Shown one piece after another: positions 1 to 11,939 of a stretch of 64,000 bases of DNA (positions are counted from its first letter, which is position 1; each line of letters begins with the position of its first letter). The translations under genes and the position numbers were made by a program. The notes beneath the pieces are model-generated. The model worked only from the letters and a program-made list of their open reading frames with translations, had not been told where the DNA came from and made no database searches. Source of the DNA: Neodontobutis hainanensis (Eukaryota > Chordata > Actinopteri > Gobiiformes > Odontobutidae); assembly GCA_024349245.1 (NCBI GenBank), contig JALDNG010000021.1, positions 2,566,501 to 2,630,500 on the forward strand. Reading direction: 5' to 3'.

Positions 1-2078
1 TTAGATTGCAACAGGATACATTTCTGGAAAAGTGGTAAAGATGGATTGAGTATTTTTCACCCATAAGGCCATTTTTTGTTTGTAAATTTGATTGCATTTT
101 ACTTTTTTCTTTGGTATATATGCATGAATATATAAATATAAATATAATTATCACCTAATGTTTTTGGTTGATGTTCTAAATGTAAAAAAAAAATCTGAAA
201 AGAAAAAAGAAAAGTTTTAGTTATCCAGTTTTATTATCCATAGCACAGTGCACAGTGAATTTTTTGTACCTGCAGCTAATAGAAAAATGTTGTAAATCTT
301 ACACTCTCACACAGCACACAGACTATAAAAATATAATATATTGGGTGAAAATGAAGAAAGACTCTGTATGTTGGGTGGTATATTGGTCATTTACAAGGGG
401 CTGCTAAACAGACAAGACAAGACTTTTGTTTTTGAACAGCCCAGGATCACAGCTGCCTCAAAGAGCTTTAGAGACTACACCAGACAACATTCCCTGTCCT
501 TGTCCTTAGACCCTCCTTCAGGATAAAGAAAAACTAAAAAAAAAAAAAAAACAGTGAGAAAAAAGACAAACCTCAAGGAGTGTGTCTAGGACAGTTGGAA
601 ACAACATACAAATGAACAGAATATGTATATTTATAAAACCAATATTATACTGGTAGAGTCTATATACACGACAATGTAATACAAACACAGAATAAAATTA
701 AACAACTGAAATTAAATTGTGCAGTTGAAACCATCCTTAAGTCAAAGAGTCTGCAGGGTAAAAACTTTTCTTTAATTTCTTTGTGTTAGTCTTCAGGTTC
801 AGTCAGGTTCAGGCTCAGGCATCAGAGATTAGAGAGAGCCTTTTACATGCAATGTTTACACACATTTATTTAAGTTGATGCAAAACTTGCATATTTAATT
901 GCCACATGACACAAGAGTGCGCCATCTAGTGGTGGCTTTAGGGAACACTACCCCGGAGATGAAAGGAAAAGGGGGAGTTATGCAGCATAGACAGGATTAA
1001 GTTATAAAATCTAATATTTTAACCACCCAAAAAAGTATCCAACAAATAAATAAATAATCTATTTGAACTATTAGCCTCTGTTTAGCATTTGATTCTCATT
1101 TTAGCCCGAGTGAGGATTCTCTATCATTAAATCAACGGACAGTGGAAATATTTGGAAGGGTTCTTACCACTTTTAACAACAGAAAACAACAAGGTAATAA
1201 CCCAACACTGTAAAATATGTTTATACAGTTGATCACTGTAAACATCAATGAATTATGGGACAAACTGTCTACTGTAAAGTTTACAGTAGTGCCTGCAGAT
1301 GGAAAAATATGACCGATAGCAAGTCAGATTTTACATTTTTGTCTGTGAGCTGGAAGAGAGAAGGATAAGACAGTTTTTGACTAATCTCCAGCTCCAGTTT
1401 ATCAGAAGTAAGTATATTCTTTTGATTTTTATTAAGTTGTTAAAACATTGTTTAGGTAATTGTCATTCCAGCAAGTTATTCATAAGCTCAGTTAATAACC
1501 CCTAATGTCATTTACATATGCCATGAGCTAAAATTACGTTCTATGTAAAGTGTCTCAACTCAAACATCATTTTATGTTGTCTAAAAGATTTTGCTTTGGT
1601 ATTTGAACAGGTTTACAGACTCTTTTCCACTTGAATTATAACCTGTTATTTTATAGGCTGATAATGATCTAACAGAATTAAAAAAAAATAACTACTCAGG
1701 AACTCATACTGTAATTTCTCTAGTGGACATGTTCCTGAAGTAGTAAAGAGATAAACCAGTGTTGATTTGCTGGACTGTAAAAGAACCCACAGTAATATTG
1801 AAATTGAGTAATTCTAGAGACACACTGGATAGCGCTGTCAAAGGCGAGTGTGTCCAGTTCAGTCTGATTGGTCTGATGTTAACCTTTTGCTAGAGGCACT
1901 CTAGAGGCACTCGACATGACACTGAACCAGACAATAACAAGTCCTTTAACCTCCTCATTGCTCTACATTGGCTCATTTTGTTTTATTTCAATAGACATAA
2001 CTTTTTCTGCTCTCAGGAAAATGTCAAGTCACATAATAAGAGTTTTACTGAGTGAAAATGGCTCAAGACCAATTTACA
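1..2078. other. upstream intergenic DNA, no gene seen
   Basis: This AT-rich stretch has only short, unrelated open frames and no exon I recognise. It contains homopolymer A runs (near 185 and 535) and a block near 1205-1300 with repeated 'actgtaaa/tttacagt' motifs that could be an old inverted-repeat element. It could include the 3' flank of a neighbouring gene, but nothing in the sequence proves that. Confidence 0.5.
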
Positions 2079-2390
2079 TACACTCATCTAAAGGATTATT
2101 AGGAACACCTGTTCAATTTCTCATTAATGCAAGAATCTAATCAAGCAATCACATGGCAGTTGCTTCTGTGCATTTAGGGCTGTGGTCCTGGTCAAGACAA
2201 TCTCCTGAACTCTAAACTGAATGTCAGAACGGGAAAGAAAGGTGAATTAAGCACATTTGAGCGTGGCAAGGTTGTTGGTCCAGACGGGCCGGTCTGAGTA
2301 TTTCACAATCTGCTCAGTTACTGGGATTTTCACCCACAACCATTTAGCCACAACATGCACAACCTTGAGGCGGATAGGCTACAACAGCAG
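2079..2390 (+). mobile_element. Tc1-like transposon remnant, internally deleted
   Basis: The left end reads as a Tc1-type terminal repeat (tacactcatctaaaggatta). It runs into the start of a transposase frame at 2229, where the expected ATG is ACG, followed by codons for GKKGELSTFERGKVVG. After about 2280 one base appears lost (ggtccagac), which shifts the frame. At about 2345 the sequence jumps from the helix-turn-helix part (cacccacaaccattt) to a segment that belongs much further into the transposase gene (gccacaacatgcacaacctt), so several hundred bases are missing. No right terminal repeat follows. Start loss, frameshift, internal deletion and missing right end together show a dead copy. 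The assignment to Tc1/mariner is from memory of the family. Confidence 0.75.
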
Positions 2391-3403
2391 TTTAAGATCT
2401 TAAAACAAAGTTTTAAGATAATGAATAAAATCTAAAATATTATAAAATTCAAAAGTAAAAGTAATTTGTGCTGTCCAATAAAGACCTTATTTTTTTAAAT
2501 ATAGTAAAACTAAACAATACAAAATTATTGCAGTGTTTTTTGGTAATTCCAAAATGAAAGTTGAATGTTCTGAGTGAAAAAAAATCAGTTTCAGTAAAAA
2601 ATTAAATAAAAAAATTGTAAAATACAAATATTTTAAGCGTATAACGTAAAAGACAATAGGTTTGGTTTTACAATGTCAAATTTAAGCATTTTTAATGTTA
2701 ATTTCTTTTTACAAACTACATTTATACAACGGTTTAATTAGTATTGCAAACACACCTAGTCTTTTCTACACTTTAATATTTAAAATATTATTTTTAAGAT
2801 TGTTTCATGTTCAGATCAGAATTAGATTAATAACCTATATACCATAATAGTGTTGCATATAAATTTATATTTAATAACCAGCTACATAAAGAAGCATGAC
2901 ATGTTCAATTTACTGACAGATCTTTGTCAAGTGACATTCTGTGCCATCCTCCCAGTCTTTAACAATGACAGTATATATTATGGACAACTTCCATCCATTG
3001 GTCCCCTATTCACTGATACTGTCGTTATCACAGGGCAATAAAATGACAGTTACATTCGGGCTTTTCGTCTTTCGCTCCATAGTAAAACAATAGTTGTCAC
3101 GTAGTAAAAAACTAAACTCTAGAGACTTGTAAAGTCACCATTGGGTTTCTCCATATATCTCTGCTTTTGGAGCCTGCCCCCTGGTGGACGAAGGTATATC
3201 GTTGTATATCGCTGTATATCGCCGTATGATGGCGCCCTTACTCGAGGTCCTTTTAAGGAGTTCCATGAGAGAGGTTTGGTCTTTACTGACCCTTGTACAA
3301 CAGGCGCTAATCCACATTGTCCAGGAGAGGGCACTGTTTCCTCAAAGTTTAATCCTAACTTAAGGCAAACATTTTGGTGGCCATCTAATCCTCACTAGTC
3401 ACA

Positions 3404-3660
3404 GTGTGTCCCATCTCCTGGCTCTCCATACCCCCCCCCCACACACACACACACTAATGTGTCTCACCTGTGCCTCATTGTCTCCCCTATATAGTCTGTG
3501 TTTTCTCCCTGCTCTGTGTTTGTTTAAAACCTTGATTTAGCCTGCTCCCTTGGATTTTGCTGATTGTTTGGACGGAATTCTATTGTATGACCACTTTCCT
3601 GAAATAACGACCTCTCTTGTGATGTTTGTCTTGTCTGTCGTGCTCAACTGCTTGTGCATT
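3404..3660 (+). mobile_element. possible LTR remnant (Ty3/gypsy-like)
   Basis: The segment has the look of a fish retrotransposon LTR: a CTATATAG promoter-like box near 3488, a run of promoter-proximal C/T-rich text, and a block near 3585-3625 (tgtatgaccactttcctgaa, then ataacgacctctcttg) that I associate with teleost LTRs. A C-run followed by (CA)n lies just before it at 3430-3453. No internal retroelement genes flank it, so if real it is a solo or broken LTR. Boundaries and family are uncertain. Confidence 0.3.
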
Positions 3661-3870
3661 ACAGTCGTGGGTTTGATCCTAGTGCTTCTGTCCAAAAACA
3701 TGCATGTTCAGGTGACTTGGTGAAGACAAAGTGTCACGTATAGTCAATGTCTGTCAGCGTCTGTCTCTAAGTGTTAACCCTGCGACTGAATGGACATTGT
3801 CAAGGGTGTACACCGACCTCAGGCTCAAAGCTGCTGGGCCCATCTCCAGCCCCTGTGACCCTTAACAGGT
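3645..3870 (+). mobile_element. tRNA-derived SINE, DANA/HE1-like
   Basis: A degenerate Pol III B box (gtgggtttgatcct) lies at about 3667-3680. It is followed by the body typical of this SINE class in + orientation: 'ccaaaaacatgcatgttcaggt', 'tgaatggacattgtcaagggtgtaca' split by drift, then 'ctcaggctcaaagctgctggg'. The A box is poorly preserved. Two opposite-orientation copies occur at 14700-14965 and 41135-41340. Confidence 0.6.
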
Positions 3871-3944
3871 AACTAAAACAAAAATATTTATTGATTATAG
3901 TAATACTTTAGCCTAATCATTTTGAAGAAATGCAATGTAAACAT

Positions 3945-4158
3945 TACATTTACATTTATTCATTTGGCAGACGCTTTTATCCAAAGCGACTTACATTGTT
4001 CTACAGTAATTACCAGTGTTACAGCCACTGGAGGCAAGGTGGGTTAAGTGTTTGCCCAAGGACACAACGACAGTATGAAGTGTGGGGAGAGCGGGAATCG
4101 AACCAACTACCTTCGGGTTGAAAGACGACTTCTCAACCCACTGAGCTACTGCCGCCCC
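3945..4158 (-). mobile_element. tRNA-derived SINE with GCGTCTG tail (copy A)
   Basis: Read on the minus strand, the element begins with a tRNA-like head: A box TAGCTCAGTGGGTTGAG and B box GGTTCGATTCC. It continues through 'ttgggcaaacacttaaccca' and ends with the tail 'tttggataaaagcgtctgcc' plus ATTTA-rich repeats. The 8-bp string GTAAACAT occurs on both sides (3937-3944 and 4159-4166), a plausible target-site duplication. Related copies are at 23215-23425 (minus) and 51557-51796 (plus). Confidence 0.75.
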
Positions 4159-4259
4159 GTAAACATAAAAATAATACATCAAACATCTCCTCTGTTCTGG
4201 CCTAATCCTGTGGAGAACCCCTTGCTCTAATCAGGGACTAGCTGCTGTCTGCTCTGTCA

Positions 4260-4675
4260 TTTCTCTGTGGTGGTGCACGGATCCGTCTTTTCGTGCTCAG
4301 GCTCGCTCTGTGGAAGTAGTTCCGGTGGAGCAGCGGCAGCGGAGCACTCAGCGCACAGACCGGGATCTCTGTGTCTGCTCTGTGCGTGCGTGTGCGTGTG
4401 TGTGCAGCTCCATCAGCGGGTCGAGTCCGCCTCTCATGACGGAGGAGGTCTGACCACAGCAGCGGCGGCGGACAGGTCAGTGAGAACCCCCCCTCACACA
4501 CACACACACACCCCCAGAGCCCCGCGAGTGAAGCCGGTAAAACACGGATCGTGAACGCATCGCTGCACGGAGCTTTTGTCTTCGAGGAGGAAATTTCTCC
4601 AAGTGGCGTCTGTCTGGAGCTTCTCTCAAGGCTGTGTGCGGAGAGATTTTACCGGTGCATACACCTCAGACGACG
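4260..4675 (+). promoter_or_regulatory. foxj3: CpG-rich promoter and untranslated exon 1 of foxj3 (predicted)
   Basis: This is the clearest GC- and CpG-rich island upstream of the coding exons, with clustered GCG and CGG motifs (ggagcagcggcagcgg, gcagcggcggcgg). It ends in a strong splice donor at 4676 (acg|gtaagt). It lies on the same strand as foxj3 and carries no protein-like frame, as expected for a vertebrate promoter plus 5' non-coding exon. The transcription start is not defined by the sequence. It could instead belong to an unrelated non-coding transcript. Confidence 0.55.
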
Positions 4676-6082
4676 GTAAGTTCGTGCAAAGACATGTTTA
4701 AATGTCTGTCATGAAGGTTTGGAATAAAAACGATGCGACAAAAAGCGAGGACTTGGTTAATGTCAAGGCTATGATAAGTTGACTGTTATTGTATGTGCAG
4801 CTATAGCCCTGTCTTTATGACACAGCCTGAAGAAGGTTTAACTTTGTTTCTTTTAGCTGAACAGTTTGAGTTATGAGCTAGTTCTGTCTAAAATAATGAA
4901 AAAACTAAACAGCTATTTGTCTGAAAACACTTTAGAGGCTTCAGTGGCTCTAAGCAGAAGAAGACTTGAGTAGCTTCAAAACAGAAGCATTTTTTGTCTT
5001 TATATTAAAAATTTAACATGTTTAGATCAGTCTTAGTGATTCTTAGGCAGAAGAGGTCAAAGTAGTTTACTTTTTTGCAGCATCACTTTGACTTTTAAAC
5101 TCTAGTGTAAAGGAATGTGCCACTCTTTAGTGCACACAAATCTGTCACTGACCCATTTAACATGTGTATAACCGGTTTGTATGTTGCTAAATTGTACAGT
5201 CAGCCTTATTGATTAATGTTTTTGGCATTTTTCCGGAGTTGTATGTCATTACTCCTGCTTTTTTTGTCGGTTTGTTCAAAACATACCACCACACAAGCTA
5301 ATCCTAATCTTATTTTAGTATGAATTATTATATAGTATGAATTATATTATATTAAATAATGGAAGCAACAGCGTTTGTCAAGAGATGCTACATTTATAGA
5401 CTGGTTTATCACATATGGCTTGCAAAGTAATGCAGCTACAGCTCAATTATTTTCCTTCCTTTCTTCTACTAAATTATTAGAATAGGTTTCATTTAATTGA
5501 AAGTATTTTTTTAAGAAGTCAGAGATGCTGCATGTTTAGTTGGCTCGTGTCTTCACAGAGTTGTTTATTGTAGACAATGTCCTTCTATTTCAGCCTCTTA
5601 TCCTTTACTTCTCCTCCACCGTGAGACAGGAGGCCATCCTAATTTGACCTAGAGCCTGTTTAAACCTAGACCAGCATGTGTTCAGAGCACATCTCCAGGG
5701 GCCGTGGGGACATGACCGGTTTCTGTTTAGTGTATCCCTCAATATGATGATTGAGTTTAATTCATGATGTTTGTATTGTGTCAGGTCTGTCTCTTTAAAG
5801 GGTTCAGTGCTGGCTTTGGACAGTTCTGCTTGTGTCTGTGTGGATCTGAATGGTGGAGGTACCACTAGCTTGCGTTACTTATTGTGAATGTTTTGCAGCG
5901 TGTCTCAAAAATGTGCAGCTGAAACAAGTGAAATGTTTGCATGAATGAGCACTTTACAGTGAGTCTGCAAAGTCTGAAAATGTAATTATTTTGAGTTTAG
6001 GAAAATATTGGGGGAATTTGGATTAGTTTTTATTTTGATTGGAGCAGCCAGAAATAAAGTTGAATTAGATTCATTTATACAT

Positions 6083-7150
6083 TTACCCATCCATCCATCT
6101 ATTCATTTATCCATCCATCCATCTATTCATTTATCCATCCATCTATCTATTCATTTATTCATGCATCAATTTAGTCATCCATCCATCCATTTATTCATCC
6201 ATGCATTCATCTATTCTTCCATCCATCCATCTATTCATTTATCCATCCATCTATCTATTCATTTATCCATCCATCCATCTATTCATTTATCCATCCATCT
6301 ATCTATTCATTTATTCATGCATCAATTTAGTCATCCATCCATCCATTTATTCATCCATGCATTCATCTATTCTTCCATCCATCCATCTATTCATTTATCC
6401 ATCCATCCATCCATCCATCTATCTATTCATTTATTCTTCCATCAATTTAGTCATCCATCCATCCATTTATTAATCCATCCATTCATCTATTCTTACATCC
6501 ATCTGTTCATTTATCCATCCATCCATCCATCAATTTATTCATCCATCCATCCATTTATTCATCCATCCATCCATCTATTCACTTATTCATCCATCCATCC
6601 ATCAATTTATTCATCCATTCATTTATTCTTCCATCCATCTATTCATTTATCCATCCATCCGTCCATCTATTCATTTATTCTTTCAACCATCCATTTATTC
6701 ATCCATCCATCCATCAATCTATTTATTTATTCTTTCATCCGTCCATTTATCCATCCATCCATCCATCAATCTATTCATTTATTCTTTCATCCATCCATCC
6801 ATCAATCTATTCATTTATTCTTTCATCCATCCATCCATCCATCTATTCATTTATTCTTTCATCCATCCATCCATCCATCCATCCATCCATCTATTCATTT
6901 ATTCTTTCATCCATCCATCCATCCATCCATCCATCCATCCATTCGTTTATTTATCCATCCATCCATCCATCTATTCATTTATTCCTTCATCCATCCATCC
7001 ATCAATCTATTCGTTTATTCTTCCATCCATTCATTCATTTATTTATTCTTCTATCCATCTATCTATTTATTTATGTTTTCATTCATTCACACAATAATTT
7101 ATTCATCCATTCATTCATTTAGCTATCCATCCAATTATCTGTTCATTCCT
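6083..7150. repeat. CATC/ATTC tetranucleotide array, 1.07 kb
   Basis: An array of CATC, TATC and ATTC tetramers (catccatccatctattcatt and variants). Inside it are larger duplications: the rarer string 'atgcatcaatttagtcatcc' recurs about 156 bp apart (near 6160 and 6315), with a third related copy near 6435. The 4-base unit repeated in frames of three leaves long open frames, such as 381 codons from 6008, that encode only HPSIHLSIH-type peptides. These are artefacts. Confidence 0.95.
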
Positions 7151-7289
7151 TAAAAAGAATGCTATAGCCTTGTGACTGGCAATAGTAGCTTTAAATGAGT
7201 GATTTTTAATGTAATATTGATTCAGATGCACATTACTCCTGTTTTACTGTAACACATACCACTGACAGTAACGGGTAAAAGCAGCCCTA

Positions 7290-7735
7290 ATGGATTCACC
7301 TCCAAAACCTGCCTCTTGTAGAAAAACATGGCCTCACTCCATCAGCAGCCGACCACAGTCTTACCATAAAAGCCCCCCGTCTTTTACTGTAAACGAGTCA
7401 TTTTCCTCCATCAGGCTTCAGTGTGGGATACCAGCCCAGAGCATTTCTCCACAAACACAAAGAAAAGGGAGAAGGACCTTAAACTGGACTCACTCTGAGA
7501 TGCTCCTCAAATACCTATCAAGACGAGAGCTGTTCCAACAGATTTCGCTCATCGTTATTTGCTCTGAGATTTACTTGGGCTTGTAAATGGTGTTGATTGA
7601 GGGTAATTTGGATTTTTAATTGCCGAACAGCTGCCGCACTCACTGCTGATTGCCATTGTAGACTTTCTCAGTAGATCACTCATAGACCCCTAAATGCCTC
7701 ATTAAAGACGTTACGGAGAATGGCGTGAAACGTGA
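7290..7735. other. candidate conserved non-coding block
   Basis: A repeat-free stretch with balanced composition and motifs common in vertebrate developmental enhancers (gggtaatttggatttttaat, ctgattgccattgt). It carries no transposon signature and no splice-bounded exon. Conservation cannot be seen from one sequence, so this is only a candidate. Confidence 0.25.
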
Positions 7736-8238
7736 AGAGAAGGAGGCCCTCATAATGTTTGACTGATATTTGTTTTATCATCGAAAAAGGTCGTGGTAAT
7801 TATCGTCAATGTCAGCAAATGCACGGCGAAGGAATGAGCGCAGTAATGACTTTTTGAAACTCGGATTATAAACTCTTTGTGGTTGTTTCTTTGATTGAGA
7901 TGAACTCCATATGTCAGTGTATGAATCAGTCGCGGCTGTCGATGTTTTATGTTGACGTTCTGCGTGTTCATGATTTGTAAAATATTTTCAAGCCAGTGTT
8001 TCCTCTCAGTGTTTGCCAGCAGTTGATTTAAAAGGCAATTAAAACGCAATGGCGCAAAGATGGAGTACAATACATTTAACAGCAACAAGTTTTCTGAAAA
8101 AGAAAAATCAGCAATTATTTATCATTTCTATCTCTTGCATAATATATATCTATATTATCAACATGGATACTTACAGAAGAAAGAAAAGAGTTTGTTTAAA
8201 GCCAGAATACACCTAAATTTTACTTTGAACATGCTCTA

Positions 8239-8680
8239 CCTGATTTTCTTCTCTCCTATTTTTTTTGTAAAAACAATCATTTGTGGAAACAAAACAGGCT
8301 TTTTAATTCCACCTACTATTTACTATAAGGTATTGTAATATAAGATAAGAACCTGTACCCCGGCACTGGAACCTCGGCCAAACATATGCTCGCACAAATC
8401 ACATGCTCAAAAAAGAAGCACTTTTGACAGAGGAACAGCTAAAATAAAGAAAACAAAAGAGAGAAGGGATAAATACTGGAAATTCAATCATGTAATGTTT
8501 ATTGAGGCCGAGATAATAACGTCGCAGCTAAGCTAATGCTAATGCTAAACTCTGGCGTTAAACGTTTGGTGTAATGTATTTGTATTCTGTGTAGAAAAAA
8601 TTGGACTGGTTTTACTTTTTTTTAATAAAAGAAAAGCTGCTTTTGGGGGAGAGTGAAGTCTGAGACTGATATCTAAAAGA
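8239..8680 (+). mobile_element. MITE-like family 1, copy 1
   Basis: The segment shares an ordered series of motifs with copies at 15600-16089 and, inverted, at 20550-21055, 27366-27720 and 34356-34690: 'aaaacaatcatt', 'ctactatttacta', 'aatcacatgctcaaaaa', 'agctaagctaatg', 'gtttggtgtaatgta', 'actggtttta' and 'gtctgagac'. There is no coding sequence. It looks like a non-autonomous DNA element of about 0.45-0.5 kb. Confidence 0.6.
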
Positions 8681-9234
8681 GAAGGTGAGTGGGACTAGAT
8701 TAATTTACAAGCATTAACACATGAATGGCTGTACATACACAGGAATTAACAAAAATCAGCACAAGTTCTGACAGACAATAAGTTGTTAGAGAGAATTTAT
8801 CATTCAACCTCGTAAATATGTAATTACCAAGAGGAAAAATGCAAACAGCGACACCTACTCATCTCCACTGATCAATGTCTTGGAGCTGTCTATTTCAGAT
8901 AATTGGTGGGTCTTGGCGATTGATGTATGGGAAGTAAAATGGACAGTGTCATCGGGGAGTTAGACATACAGTGTAAAAGAATGTACGAGGCATCAAGGAA
9001 TAGGAAGTCAATAAAGTGAGGGCCGGCTCCATTTGAAATATTGGGATTTATTTCATGATTCCCACATTTAGTTAGACATAGGCTATAACTAACTAACTTT
9101 AAGGCCGTCATGATTTGAACTTATGTGACCTTTTCAAAATACAGTCAGGCTTTTTTCAGGAAATTGTGATTGTATGATAACCTTGAAGAAATGGTATGAC
9201 AGTACTGTAGTTACAGTGCAAATTTTAGTTTTTA

Positions 9235-9400
9235 ACAGGTTTAAGTTGGAGTCGATTTGAACAGTTGTTTTGTTGGATTAAAAAGGATTTTAGATTTGAA
9301 CAGGTCTCAGTTGAGTTTGAACAGGTTTCAATTTGTTTTGTGCAGGTTTCCATTGGGTTTGAACTAGTGGTTGTAAGAAAATAAATTCAGTTAAAAACTC

Positions 9401-9452
<52 letters not shown>

Positions 9453-9830
9453 TTCTAATTTGATTTTTTTTTTCTTTTTTTTTTTTTTTTTTCAAAATTG
9501 AAAAGAAACATTTTTTGAAAAAGTAAACATCTGCAAGCAATACGTTTGTTGCCTATTTAAATTTCATACACTGTTGCTCTTGTAAATGTTCATGTGTACA
9601 AAATACAACATAAAAATTTTGTGTCTTGCATTGAAAAGAAAATGCAATATATTGGTTTGTAATACAGTATCGGGATATATCGTATTGTAGCATGTGTAGT
9701 GCGTATTGTATCGCCAGGTGCTTGGCAAAACTCCCCACTAGTTTGAACAGGTTTTAGTTGGGTTTAAACAGGGTTTGTTTGAATTTGAACAGATTTTGTT
9801 TAGATTTGAACAGTTTTTGTTGAATTGGAA
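9235..9830 (+). repeat. degenerate 'TTGAACAGGTTT' minisatellite split by a TE insertion
   Basis: Units of about 20-25 bp based on 'tttgaacaggttttagttgg' occupy 9235-9366 and resume at 9740-9830. Between them is an unrelated block with an (AAT)n tract (9410-9448), a T-rich tract (9464-9492) and a right end 'tcgccaggtgcttggcaaaa' that resembles the terminus of a common fish DNA transposon. ACTAGT occurs at both junctions (9363-9368 and 9738-9743), compatible with a short target duplication. Confidence 0.55.
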
Positions 9831-11939
9831 TGTAATAGTTTTTAGCAGGGTTCCTTTAAAAGTGAGTAGTCTTTCCATATATTCAAGACCGTTTTAGTGG
9901 AATATTACCTGGTTTTCTGTTTAGCTCCTTATTTGTGCAAGCAAACATTTTCTTTTTTGTGCTTGTCCACACAGATTTTAGCGTTGTCCCTAAAAATCCA
10001 TCATTTAAATTCAGCAAATCCTTTTATCTTGTCAAAACGCTCTTTGATTCTGAAGGAAGAGTGTTGCCGTGATCTGACACAGAGCGAGAGACATGAGAGT
10101 ATGATCATGTTTAACGGCCTGTCATTAGGCTCCAACCTGGCGGTCTTGTGTGTCCAAAGTAAAGCCCATGTGGAGCGTTGATCCACTGCTCTGCTTCGCT
10201 TTTTAATGAGTAACAATCGTTCGCCAATTTGCATGTACAACAACGTAATTATAAACAACCATCAAAAAAGCTGTTACACTTCTAAAAAATGTAAATGACT
10301 CTCTATTACAAAGCGCAACAAAACCAAAGTTGTTGCCTCGGAGCCAGGGCCTCCAGGTTTTGGATGTTTGCTTCCATTATTTATGCTATTCACAAGCCAA
10401 ACTTTTTCACAGGGCGCTTTAATCTATTTTTTGCTGTAAATTAATGAATTTTTAAAGAGCAGTAGTCTTTGCAGAATAGAGCCTGATGTTGGGGATGTAG
10501 TTTGGTGACGCTGGGTTCACAGGCAGCATTCGATCTCTCTCCTGGGACGCTCCGTTGGGGGAGTTTGTGGAAATGCTGCACTGCTATGTTTTATTTATGA
10601 CAAAATACGCCCCTTTTAACTTTGTCAGAATCTTGAATTTTTCCTTGTTGGCAGTGGTAAGTCTTTTGGGGTTGGTATCTCCCTGAGCCACAGCAGATGT
10701 TTTCAGGTGTTATACTCTGTGTGGGCTTAAGACGGTTAAATATTTTATCCTCCACCGTATGGGATGCGCTGGGACTGATTTTTCCAATGCTCTTTCAGAG
10801 TTAAGATAGTGCTTATAGAGTGAGCATTGAAAATAAAAAACAATAATAACAAACAATATATTACCTTTTTTATTTTAAGTGTGCTGTAGTACTTTAACTA
10901 TTCCTGTAAATTGAGGTTCTTCTATGAAAAAGAAACTTATCTCTGCATCAAGGTGAGAGTGGCTTGCACTTACAATATCTCCTGCAGTAAGGGATCGAAT
11001 AATTATTTATATAAAAAAAAATATTAACATCCAGGCACAACATTTAGAAACCAACATTTTTATGAGGATCTGATATAATTCTCATAGGACCAGATTTAAA
11101 ACAGACTCACGTTTGATCAAACCTGAATGTCTAAACACTTATGTTACACTCGTTATGAAATAATTAATCTTTGACAGAGATGGTTTAGAACAGCAAGGAC
11201 CAGTTGTACATTCAGAATTTTGCCACTCTTACCACATTTTAAGTTAAGCTTTCTGCGAGTACAGCCTCAGAGGCAGCTCTCGGTGACTCCGTTCTGAACA
11301 GAGCAGACTCCAGGTAATGCCAGAGTTTACAGCGGGACATTACAGCGTGAGTTGGTTTCACATTCACCGCAGAGCCCCGTAACTCAGCAGGTTTGAGTCG
11401 GGCACATTTATTTGGAGCCCAAGATGCTGCTGAGCTGCTAGATATTAATTTAATCAAGTGGGACTTCACTAGTCTTAGCCGCACCGCCTAAACCGTAAAG
11501 CACTGGGGAAACACCCAGTGTTTGTTGTCATCAGCCTATAAAGTGTTGTGATTGGTTGTTTACTCACAGAGGTGTTTCCTAAACCCAAAGGATTTAAAGC
11601 CAGAGACACACAAACAGCCAACTGAAGAGAAATGCGCTGATTTAAAAGACTATTTATTTTACACAATCACAAGCGAACCAAAATTTACCAACGCATAAAA
11701 CTTTAAATGCTTTAAATATCAAGTCCCTAAATTCTAGGAAACTGCTGCAGCTCTATGAATGTAATGTACAGGAAGATGGGAATAAACAGAAACAGTTGAA
11801 TGTTTCCTCCAGCCTCTTCCTGCTTGACATTGCATCCACGTTTTAACACAACTTTTGTACCGTTTCATTGACGTCATTGTTTACATATCAGACGTCTCAG
11901 ACAGCAGAGTGGAAACAAGGCTTTTGATTTGGCCTTTGG

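Noticed and set aside
3990..4182. tRNA genes suggested by A and B boxes (also near 15240, 23400, 41310 and 51570)
   Set aside because: The tRNA-like heads lack intact cloverleaf stems and are each joined to SINE bodies and tails, so they are SINEs, not tRNA genes.
4238..4554. Overlapping 89- and 95-codon frames on both strands in the CpG-rich region
   Set aside because: Low stop density in GC-rich DNA explains them. The peptides are low-complexity and no homologue is recognised.
6008..7153. A 381-codon open frame, the longest in the window
   Set aside because: It is the translation of the CATC/ATTC tetramer array (HPSIHLSIH repeats). There is no domain, and the frame exists because the repeat lacks stop codons.
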